DNA of 28,373 nucleotides from a virus. A model generated the notes under the pieces. That model was not told where the DNA came from. It saw only the letters and a program-made list of their open reading frames with translations, and ran no database searches. Location: IMG/VR virus record IMGVR_UViG_3300028823_000027, positions 1 through 28,373 of that record. One strand, given 5' to 3'. The position numbers and the translations under genes were made by a program. Shown here one piece after another: positions 14,614 through 25,000 of the stretch (the stretch's first letter is position 1; each line of letters starts with the position of its first letter).

Positions 14614-15816
14614 ATGTATAGGAACGTGGCAGGCCAGATAGTGGCTGTATATGCTTGGAATACAGCCGCCGGAGCACCTCAAACGGGAGATTCTGCCAAT
14701 ATCACTGCCCAGATTTCCTTGGACGCCGGTGCTTGCGCGGCCACCGCTGATACTAATCCATCGCAACTTGATGCCGTAGATGCTCCCGGAGTTTACCTGT
14801 TCGGCTTAAGCCAGGCAGAAACCGATGCCGCTTTTATCGTAATTCAGGCAGTCAGTTCAACGGCAAACGTCCATATTGATCCTTTGTTTATTTATACAGA
14901 TTTGGTAACGCCCGCCACACTTGCAACGCTCGCGGCATCGATCGTGAATGAATGGGAAACGCAGTCTCAGGCCGATCCGACCGGTTTTCATGTAAACGTC
15001 ATGGAGGTCAACGGAACGCCCCAGACGGCCAACGATAATGGCGCAGACATCAATGCGATCCTAACAGATACGAACGAATTGCAGACAGATTTGACGAATG
15101 GCGGGCGTCTCGATTTGCTGATTGACGATATTCTTGCTGACACGAATGAGCTGCAGGCAGACGATACTCCGGCCGCCCTGGCGGCTATCGATGGTAAAAT
15201 CGACACGATTGACGGAATTGTAGATACTATCTTGGTTGACACAAACGAACTTCAAACAGACGATATTCCTGGATCCCTGGCAACGATCGAAGGGAAAATC
15301 GATACGATAGACGGCATCGTTGACAATATTCTGGTGGACACGAATGAACTCCAAACGGACGATATTCCGGGATCATTAACGGCGATCGACGGAAAGATCG
15401 ATACGATTGATGGAATTGTAGATTCGATACTTGTGGATACGGACGAGTTACAGGCAGACGATATTCCAGGTTCCTTGGCAACCATAGAGGGAAAGATCGA
15501 TACGATTGACGGGATCGTTGACGATATCCTGCTTGATACGGATGAATTGCAAACGGACGATGTTCCTGGCCTAATCGCTGCACTGAACAACATATCCGTA
15601 TCAGACATAACCGGGGTGGAAGTTGACAATGACGGAACGGCAATTTCCCTTGCCGGGGCATTGAAGCTCTGCCTTTCTGTGCTTACGGGAAAATCATCAG
15701 GAGGTGGAACGGCCACGATTGTTTTCAGGGATATCGCAGATTCAAAAAACAGAATTTCAGCGACCGTCGATATCAATGGAAACAGAACCGCCATTGGTAC
15801 AAGAGACGCCAGCTAA
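14614..15816 (+). CDS. phage appendage/fibre protein with coiled-coil tandem repeats
   Basis: A 400-residue protein preceded by CAGGAGA. Residues 1-95 form a beta-sandwich head (VAGQIVAVYAWNTAAGAPQT, a G-D-S-A-N-I-T-A-Q-I-S strand, then APGVYLFGLSQAETDAAFIV), a fold often found at the base of phage fibres. Residues from about 149 to 320 carry four full 33-residue repeats and flanking partial ones, each of the form I-L-x-D-T-N/D-E-L-Q-x-D-D-x-P-x-x-L-x-x-I-x-G-K-I-D-T-I-D-G-I-V-D-x; the I-D-x-I-D-x-I-V-D spacing suggests a trimeric coiled coil interrupted by short Pro-Gly turns. The C-terminal 45 residues (IVFRDIADSKNRISATVDIN GNR, in part) are a common short cap of this protein type. Likely a stalk-forming tail appendage. 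Confidence 0.7.
   Translation: MYRNVAGQIVAVYAWNTAAGAPQTGDSANITAQISLDAGACAATADTNPSQLDAVDAPGVYLFGLSQAETDAAFIVIQAVSSTANVHIDPLFIYTDLVTPATLATLAASIVNEWETQSQADPTGFHVNVMEVNGTPQTANDNGADINAILTDTNELQTDLTNGGRLDLLIDDILADTNELQADDTPAALAAIDGKIDTIDGIVDTILVDTNELQTDDIPGSLATIEGKIDTIDGIVDNILVDTNELQTDDIPGSLTAIDGKIDTIDGIVDSILVDTDELQADDIPGSLATIEGKIDTIDGIVDDILLDTDELQTDDVPGLIAALNNISVSDITGVEVDNDGTAISLAGALKLCLSVLTGKSSGGGTATIVFRDIADSKNRISATVDINGNRTAIGTRDAS
15130..15579 (+). repeat. 99-bp tandem repeats in the appendage gene
   Basis: Units begin at 15130, 15229, 15328, 15427 and 15526, exactly 99 bases apart; the first four are complete and the fifth is partial. A degenerate unit precedes them at about 15058. The units differ by many third-base changes while the protein repeats stay nearly identical, so the array is old or under selection at protein level rather than a fresh slippage product. 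Confidence 0.85.
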
Positions 15817-15828
15817 AGGGGATTAGAA

Positions 15829-16035
15829 ATGGCCCTCTTGACGGCAGGCTACTGGCCGACTGCATATTGGGCAGAAAGTTATTATGCAGACAACTTTTGG
15901 CCTGATTATGGGACAGCAGCAGCAGAGGAAGAAGAGTTTGGTGGCGCTCAATTCATTAAAAAACCATTTTCATACATCATGGAAGAAGAGGAACTTCTCA
16001 TCTTCATGCGGGCATTCTTGGAGGTCATAAGTTGA
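15829..16035 (+). CDS. small Trp/Tyr-rich phage protein
   Basis: A 68-residue protein with AAAGGGGA just before its ATG. The first 28 residues are strongly aromatic (TAGYWPTAYWAESYYADNFW), followed by an acidic run and a C-terminal helix with FSYIMEEEELLIFMRAFLEV. Short proteins opening with such G-Y-W-x-x-x-Y-W motifs are common next to tail fibre genes in phages, where their role is unknown. The stop codon overlaps the TTG start of the giant gene by four bases (TTGA, 16032-16035), so translation of the two may be coupled. Confidence 0.65.
   Translation: MALLTAGYWPTAYWAESYYADNFWPDYGTAAAEEEEFGGAQFIKKPFSYIMEEEELLIFMRAFLEVIS
16020..16024 (+). promoter_or_regulatory. ribosome binding site fixing the TTG start of the giant gene
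   Basis: GGAGG lies 7 bases before the TTG at 16032 and inside the preceding gene. No in-frame ATG with a comparable site occurs near the N-terminus, so the rare TTG start is preferred. Confidence 0.65.
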
Positions 16036-19000
16036 GCAGCTTAAGTCATTGCCTGGAATTACATACGAACCTTTTTTCTGATGAAGAAAAGAATCAAGTC
16101 AGGAATGCCGCCGCCGAATATCGCAAGGAAGGATTTGACGCTCAGATTGCCAATGTGTCAGCCGTGGAAGACATTATCCGGGATCTCGAACAAGAACGAG
16201 CGGATATCGTAAAACAGGCAACCGGCAAAAAACCTCCCATAAAACCCGAAGTCCCGCCAAAGCCGGAAGTGTCCGCGATCGAAGCGGAAATCGCCGAGAC
16301 GCCTATCGAGGAAATTGAACGGATGATTGAGGAAGCCGCACCGGAAGAAATAGCTCCGGTTGAAGAGGCTGCGGCGCCGGCCGTTGCGGAAGAAGGGGCC
16401 GCACCGGTACCACCGACAGCGCCCAAGCCTCCGACAGAAAAACCCGCCGTGCCGAAAGCGTCCGATATTGCCAAGAAAGCTGCCAAGGCGGGCGTGCAAG
16501 GCGTCGATGAGGCCATTACGGGACTTTACGAACTCTTTGGAGGAAAAGGTGTTGTTCGGACGTTCCCTGGCGCCATAGACGAAAAAACCTACGCTGCGGC
16601 CAAGCCTCACTTTGAGGCGGCCCTGGCAAAGTGGAAAGAAGCCGGAAAGAACCTGAAAGACCTGGTTCAATTCCTGGTCAACAATTTCGGGAATGGCATC
16701 AAGCCTTATATCTCACGCTGGATGCGTGAATTGAAGGGCATAACGGAAATAGAAGAAGCCGAAGGAGCCAAGGCGCCCACACTCGAAGAAGCCGTCGGGG
16801 AAGAGGAAAAAGGCAAGAAAGAGAAAAAGAAAGTCAAGAAACTCAAAGATGTCGGGGAGCGCCGCTGGAAACGGGCGGGAATGTCTACCGAAGACAGGAT
16901 CGAAAAGATCACGCTCGAACTGGACAAGGAAATCACCGAAACAGATACCAAAAAAGTCCTGGCCGCCCTCCAACGCATGACGGTCAAGGCTACCCTGATC
17001 CCTACCAATGAATTATCCAAGGATGCTACACCTGGCCTGATCCGATGGTTTAACGCCATGCGCCGTGACATTGTCGGATTCACCGAGTGGGCCGGCAAGA
17101 AATTCGGGGGCCGAAAAGGGTGGGGAAAAAGCTACGAGGACGCCATCCAGGAAGCTCTCAGCGGCCCTACCGGAAAAGAAGAAGTCCGGAAGATGGCGGC
17201 GAAATACATTGCGACCCTGGAACAGCTCGCCGAAGCGATTACCAGCGGCACGACGATTTCTCAGGCGCGGGACGCTCTAATCAGGCTGATGGTTGACGAA
17301 TCGAATTACGAAATCCGCAAACTCGATAATATCGTCAACTTTTACGATCTGTCCAGCGGCACCTTGGATGGCATCCTTACCGAATGGGGTCAATCGTATA
17401 CAGATATTGTGAAATACAGCCTCTTCATCATGCAGAAAAATATCCTCACCAAGTGGACGGACAGGCTGATTGAGAAAGAAAACGATGAGGAAAAGAATCT
17501 CAAGATAGTCCGGGAACGACGAAAAATCTTCGATATCGAGACGGATGGTGCCGAGAGAAAAGGTAAAAACGTAACAGGACAAGACCTGATCGATACGTTC
17601 GGCCTTGGTACCGTGGCGTTCGGGAACTGGACGGAAGGCCCGCACAGACAGAAGAGCGTGAACCTTACGTTCGATTCGCTCTATGACCTGGTGAAAATCC
17701 TCGGCGCTCCTGCCAAGGCGGCATCGTACAACATGGAAAGGCGCCTCGGGATCATGTACGGTGCCCGAGGGCGCGGAGGGAGAGCGGCAGCGACTTTTCA
17801 TCCGGAAGACAACACGATCAATCTCACCAAGACACACGGGGATGGCAGCCTGGCCCATGAATGGGGTCACGGGTTTGATTTTTATTCTAAAGTCAGCATG
17901 AAGAACAACGAGAATGAGGAATACCGTTCTTACAACCCGTTCGACGACCTCAAGCACGCCTTTAAATTCAAGTACGACCTCAGCAGTATGATGCAGACCG
18001 TCGAAGACCTCTTGCGCGGTATTCATTATACCTCGAGGAAAGGTCGGAACCGGCTCAAGGAAGCCGAGAACTGGATCAAGGATAAATGGGAAAGCGAGTT
18101 CGTCTCGAAAACCCGGTTCTGGACGGACGCAATCGGCCTGGATGGCGGGAAACAAGGCAAATATTGGTCACAGCCGGTCGAGATGTTCGCCCGCGCTTTT
18201 GAGGCCTACGTTGCGGATAACCTGGAAAAGGAAAACTACTACCTGGTCGATCCGGCTTTTGTGGCATCCGGCGCAGTGGAAGAACTTTTCAGGCGGGAGC
18301 ACGGCGCCTACCCGACTGAAGAAGAACGGGACCGATTCAATGAGTTGTTCAAAGCCTTCTTCGACGGTATGACCTGGGACGAGAACGGCGTGCCGACCAT
18401 GAAACCGGATTATGTTCCGGTTACCTTGCAGGAATATCTCTCGGCGAAAGAGAATGTCCAAAAAGTCCTGGATACCCTGGAAGATATTTACAAGGCGCTC
18501 TATGCCGGAAAACAATCGGAAGACGGCCTTTACTGGTATGCCTATCGGGATACCACCCGGGCGCCAGAGATGCAGCCCCAGGGCGTCATGGCGTTCGATG
18601 ACGAATACAGACAGGAAGGCTTTACCGGCCAAGGCGCTATCGGATATGGAGAAAGCGTACACCCGGACGATGTGATCAAATACGGTCTGGAACCGATCGT
18701 TCATGAAAAGACCGATAAAACTCAGTATTTAGAGGTGGGGGAAGATGGAACAGTTATCAGCGATTGGACGACAGGCGGCGCGGCATTGGGAGAGTCATCG
18801 GCCCGAGATGGTGAAACATTTAAAGAAGGTGGGGGAGTATCGACTGGCACTGATCGAGGCGCAGGAGTCGGTGAGGAGGGGGCTGGCGGACCTGGTGTCG
18901 AGGAAGGGGGTGAACTTCCAGGCGGCGAAGGAGTTACTGATGACGGAGCGGATTTACCTACCACCGGAGACGGAACTGAAGATACTTCCGAAGTCTCAGA

Positions 19001-22000
19001 TGCCGTTCAGTCAGCCGGGCGAATCGACCACACCGTCCTCACAACCGACAACCTCGACCAACGCAGCATTGCCCAGCGATTTACCGATAACATAAGCGCC
19101 ATTCGGCTCCTTAAACGAATCGAGGAAGAAGACCGGCTCGCCACGCCCCAGGAACAAAAGGTGCTGGCCAAGTTTTCCGGTTGGGGGGCACTCAGCCCGG
19201 CCCTGGAACATTATCCGCCTGAGGCCTGGCAAAGCCGGGCAAACATGGTCGCGGAGGTCCTCACGAACGAAGAACTGGAAGCGGCACGGCGAAGTACCAT
19301 AGACGCCTACTATACGCCGGTCGCGGTCTATGACGCTATTTACCGGACCCTGGCCAAATTCGGCTTTACGCCTGGCAGAATCCTTTCTCCATCGGTAGGT
19401 ATCGGGTTGGAGTTCGGGACTATGCCGGATGAGCTCCGCAAGATTTCCAGTTTAACCGGAATCGAGATGGACAATATCAGTGCCCGGATTGCCAAGCAGC
19501 TTTACCAGAATCAGAGCATCATCAATGACCGGTTCGAGAATGTGTCCATGCCGGAAAACTTCTACGATCTGGTAATATCGAACGTGCCCTTCGGCGATTC
19601 GCAGCCGCACGACCGGACGCATAATCCGTTTCGGTTCAGGATTCACGATTACTTCATCAATAAATCCTTGAATCTTACCCGGCCCGGCGGCCTAATGGCG
19701 ATCATTACGTCCACCGGAACCATGGATAAGGCCAACGCGAAAGCTCGCCAAATTTTCTCCGAAGAGGCCGAGCTGGTCGGGGCCATCCGTCTCCCGAACG
19801 GTACCTTTGTCGGAGCCGAGGCGGCCTGCGACATCTGCTTTTTCAGAAAACGGGGCGACAATCTCACGCCCATACCGGACAATCCGTTCGTCGAGACAGT
19901 CCGCGAAAAGCTACCTTATCTCAATAAAGACGGCACAATACGGGAAACGACCTGGAAGGCAGAGAGGGATATCAACCAATACTTCAAGGATCATCCCGAA
20001 ATGGTTCTTGGCACTATGGGCGTTCAAATGGGTCGATACGGCGAGCAAGTCGTGACGATCGGTGACAACACGAATGTCGGGGAAAAGATCGATGAAGCGA
20101 CCAAGAAACTCCCGGACGGCGTTTACACGGAAATCCAGGTCAACCATGAACTGAACTTGCTCGAAAATATGCCGAAAGCTGGCGATATTAAGGACGGCGC
20201 CTATTATGTTGGCCAGGACGGAAAACTTTACATCAATGACGGCGGCACCCCGATCGAGTATGAGGAACGCACGCCGACACAGAAAGACCGGGCAAAGCGG
20301 ATCAGGGCTCTTATTCCGATTCGGGATACGATTCGAGAATTGCTAAGAGGACACATTGCCGAAGTATCCAAAGATGAACTCGAAAAATTCCGCAAAATCC
20401 TGAACACACAATACGATAATTTCGTCAAAAAATTCGGATGGATCAATTCGCGCAAGAACGTCATGGCGATCTTTGACGACCCGGACGCCGGTGTATTGCT
20501 CGCGCTTGAAAAATGGGATGAAATCGAAGAAACGAGCAAGGGCAAGGAAGCGATCTTCTCTGAAAACTATATCGCTAAAGTCAAGCCGCCAGAATCGGTC
20601 GAAGATATCACGGAAGCCCTGGTTTATTCGCTGAATTATAAAGGCCGCGTGGATCTCGGATTTATCAGCCAACTTACCGGGGCATCGAGAGACGACGTAG
20701 TTGCCAGGCTGAAAGGAAAAATCTACAACGATCCCGAGCGCGGTTATGTGACGGCCGATGAATATTTGAGCGGGAACGTCAAGCGAAAGCTGAAGACGGC
20801 TATTCAAGCCGCCCGGACGGACGAAAAATTCCAGGAAAATGTCGATGCCCTCCAAATGATTCAACCGGAAGATATTCCAATCCACGATATTAAAATCAGG
20901 ATAGGCGCGGCCTGGATGCCGATCAAGCATATCCGAAATTTCATGCTCGACATGATGGAAGGGACCGTTCGGAATTTCAAGATCGATCATGTCCCGGATA
21001 TCGGCAAATTCAATATTGTTTGGACCGGGCCTTCCAATGCGGCCGCGAACAGGAATCGACAGGCGGGGGAATCGTCCTATCATGCTACCGATACATGGGG
21101 CACCCGCGACGTAAATTTCTTCAAGCTCATGGATTATATCCTGAACGGCGGGTTTCCAAAAGTTTGGAGGCGGGACGCGTACGGAAATAAATGGTTCGAT
21201 CAGGCGGCGACTGATACGGCCATTTACAAAATGAGTCAAATCCATGATCGTTTTCAATCCTGGGTAGCCGAAACGGAAGGCGTTCAGGATGACATGAAAG
21301 AAATTTACAATGCCCGGTACAATGCACACGTTGATCGCGTCTTTGACGGTTCTCATTTGACTATGCCCGGCAAGGTTCCGGACGCGATCATTAAATTACG
21401 CCCTCACCAAAAGAATGCCATCTGGCGGTTTTTGCAGACAGGAGTTGCCTACTTCGGCCATGAAGTCGGTACGGGCAAGACTTTCACTTTACTCGGTTGC
21501 GCCATGGAAGCAAGACGGCTCGGCCTCGCAAAAAAGCCGGTTATTTCCATCAAGAAAGCTACCATCAACGATTTCAAAACGGCCTTTCAGCAACTTTATC
21601 CCGCCGCGAAAGTCCTATTCCTTCATGTGCCGGGCAATAAGGCGAAACGGATAAAGACGCTCTCGAAGATTGCGACGGGCGATTACGATGCTATTGTGGT
21701 CACTCACGAATCATTCGAGAAAATCCCGCTCAGTCCCGAGGGATACGCTCAGACAATCAGGGCCGATGTCCGCAAACTCGAGGCGGCCTTGCTCGAAGCG
21801 CAACGCCAGGGCGCCGGCCGAGTCACTATCCGGGATTTGGAAAATGCCAAGCAAAAATTGGAAGACCGGCTTAGTGAAATCCTAGAAAAAGAACGCGATA
21901 ATATTCCCACGTTCGAAGAACTCGGAATCGATTTGATCCTGATCGATGAAGCCCACGATTATAAGAACCTGTATTTCACTACGAATTACGAAAACGTAAA

Positions 22001-25000
22001 AGGGATTAAGTCGGGCGAGGTCGTAAAACGCAGCATGGATCTCTATGCCAAGACGAATTATATGCACAAACGGTTCGGCAGGGGAATCGTATTTGCGTCC
22101 GGGACGCCTTTAACCAATAGTGTCGGAGAACTGTTCACCCTTTCCCGGTACCTGCAACCTAATGAACTGAAGTTCCGAGGAATTGAAACTTTCGAGCCCT
22201 GGGCAAACACGTTCGGGATTATCAGCAGCGAAGCGGAGCCGAATCCTACAGGCAGAGGGTTCAAGATGGTCACCCGGTTCGACCGGTTCATCAATATTCC
22301 GGAACTCATGCAGATGGTTCGCGGCGTATTCGATATTATCCGGGTAGGCGATAAAGACAAGACCGGCATGATCAAAATTCCACGACCTGATATTGCAGGC
22401 GACAAACCCCAAAACATAATCGTGCCTCAAAACCCGCAAGTCGCAGAGTATCAGGACGAGCTCATGGCCCGCGCGCTCGCTATCAAAGCGGATCCAATGC
22501 ACGCCGAATGGCACGGAAAACGGGATATTATGCTGCGGATCATTACGGACGGCCGCAAAATGGCGATCGATCCGCGCCTTGTGGAGCAGCAGAGACAGGA
22601 TGAAGAGGATACGAAAGTCAATGCGGCATTAGAGAAAATCCTTGATATCTACAAGAAGTCTTACCCGGCTTACGATTGGGATAAGAACGAAGACTATACT
22701 GAAACAAAAGGTGTGCAGTTAATCTTCCTCGACCTTGGAGTGCCGGGCGGGGCTATCCCGCACAGTCCGTATACAGACTTGATCGATAAGCTGGTTAAGA
22801 ATGGCGTACCCAGGAACGAAATAGCCACGATCCATCAAATTCCCTATGGCCCCAAAGGCGAGACAATGAGGAAAAAACTCTTTGCCAAGGTGCGAGCGGG
22901 CGAAATTCGAATATTCATGGGATCCACGCCTAAGATGGGAATTGGAGTAAACATCCAAACTCGCGTAGTGGCCATGCACCATCTCGATGTGGATTGGAAC
23001 TATGCCAATTACGAACAGCGTAATGGACGCGGCATACGGTACGGAAACAATATCAAGGAAGTCCAGATTTATAATTACGGCACTGAAGCGACTGTCGATG
23101 CTTTCATGTGGAATACCGTGGCGACCAAGAGCATGGTGCTTGGCCAAATCATGTCACTCAATCCGTCCATACGCGAACTGGAAGATATCAGCCGCGATAC
23201 CATGAACGCCCAGGAATACGTTTCCGAATTGTCCGGCGATCCGCTTATCAAGGAACAACTCGAGCTCACCAAAGAAGTTCGCGTCCTCCGGAATGCCAAA
23301 GCCGATTTCGATCGAAATAAAATGCGGTCCCGGTCCCGCCTGGCGAATCTGCCTAAGATCATTGAAGGGAAAAAAGACGAAGTAGAGGCCTGGCAGAAGA
23401 AATTCGACCGGTTTAGTCAGATCAAAGCAATTCAGATAGGAGAAGAGTTCTACGACCTCGAAAAAGAGGGCGGCAAGGCCAATGATGCAACCGATAAATT
23501 TATAAAGGATAAAACTGTCATCCGCGCCCTGAAAGGCGATATCGAATCCCGCAAAACGATCGGCCGGTTCGGTTACATCGAAACGGAAGAAGTGCCTTAC
23601 ATCGAGGAAAAGGAAGTCAAGAAAAAGGACAAAGACGGCAAACCGATACTCGATAAGGAAGGCAAGCCGGTCACTGAAATTCAGAAGATCGAGAAGACCA
23701 AAAAGGTCAAAAAATTCGTTCCGTTAGCCCCCCACCTGCGGTTGATGTATAGCGTGTTTCAGGCATCCCCAATGTTTGAATTTTCCGCTACGGCCATGGG
23801 TGGGGATACGGCTACATTCAAGCCGGAAAACGGCGTGAAGCACGTCGTTACCAGAGTCGTGACCGGCATTCAAAACCTGATCGACGAAACGAACGCGGAA
23901 ATCGATAAGTTCGAAAAGGAAATCCCGATCATTGAAGCCAAAGTAGACGCCAAGTTCGACAAGCAGGAAGAGCTCGTAACCAAGGAAGCCCGGCTTCATA
24001 CAGTCACCCAGGAATTACTGGAACGACAACAGCTAGAGGAACAGGCGGTCAGGCAGGGGCGCCATGGCGGGCCTACGTTGCCGGGCGGCGATACGGTCCT
24101 TTCCGCACAAGGAATAGAGGAAGTCGAAGAAGGTACTGTTCGGAATATTGCGACCGTGGCCCGGAACGTCAGTAATGCCCTCAGGAACGCTTTGCCACCT
24201 GAGGTTTTGAATAGAATTACGATTGAACTCTCGCCCTGGCTGGAACTGGAAGATTATTTCAAATCGGGAGCGGCTAAAAAGTCGTTGGAGGAAGCCGGCA
24301 TCAAAGAAGGCCAGAAATACAGGATATACGGAGCGACCAGCTTCACGGATAAGATGGAAGCGATCGTAAGAATCGCTTTTAATCACGATCGATCCCCTGA
24401 ATACACGGCCTATCATGAAGCACTCCATGTTGCCATGCGGTGGCTTTTGCCCCAGGCCGAGTATGACCGCTTGTTGAAGTATTTCAAGGGGAACGAAGAG
24501 AACGCCGCCGAGGCCTTTGCCGGGTTCGCCATGAAACGCAAAGGCGCCGAGCTGAAAGGTTTTCCCGGCTATGTGCGCGGGCTTTTCCTGAAAATCAAAA
24601 GCCTGCTTGTCAAGATTCGAAGCGCCCTGCAAAAGAAGGGGTTCACCGATCCGGAAGCTATTTTCGAAAATATCATGATCGGTCGGTATAAACCACTTAC
24701 CGAGAGTGAAACGCGCGCCAGGACGGAAGAGGCCATCCTATCCACGAAACCGCCGCCGGATCCGGTCAAGGAGAGGGCTCAGGCTTACATCGATGCCATC
24801 AACCAGATGGCGAAACAGAAGAACGCCAGTGAGGCAACGAAAGCCAAAGCTGCCCGGATCAAGCGGGAACAGGATTATTTCGATCAAGGCGGGTTCGTAC
24901 AGGATGTAGGTGATATATTCAAGTCAGTCAAGTCGGTCATGAATAAGCGTGTCGATGATTTCCGGCAAAAACCCGACACGGCCTGGTTCCAGAGAATGTT

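Noticed and set aside
15130-15579. CRISPR array
   Set aside because: Units are directly adjacent 99-bp coding repeats with no variable spacers.
16360-16578. 72-residue +1-frame ORF in the N-terminal acidic linker of the giant gene
   Set aside because: It is an Arg/Pro/Lys-rich mirror of Glu/Ala/Pro-rich sequence, has no family-like pattern and no clear ribosome binding site.
18722-19020. Frameshift or assembly error as the sole cause of the +1 ORF in the giant gene
   Set aside because: The giant frame is open and recognisable on both sides in the same phase, so two compensating errors would be required; not excluded, but less likely.
20343-21356. 337-residue minus-strand ORF opposite the giant gene
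   Set aside because: Lies opposite continuous conserved coding sequence; its protein looks like a codon-bias artefact.
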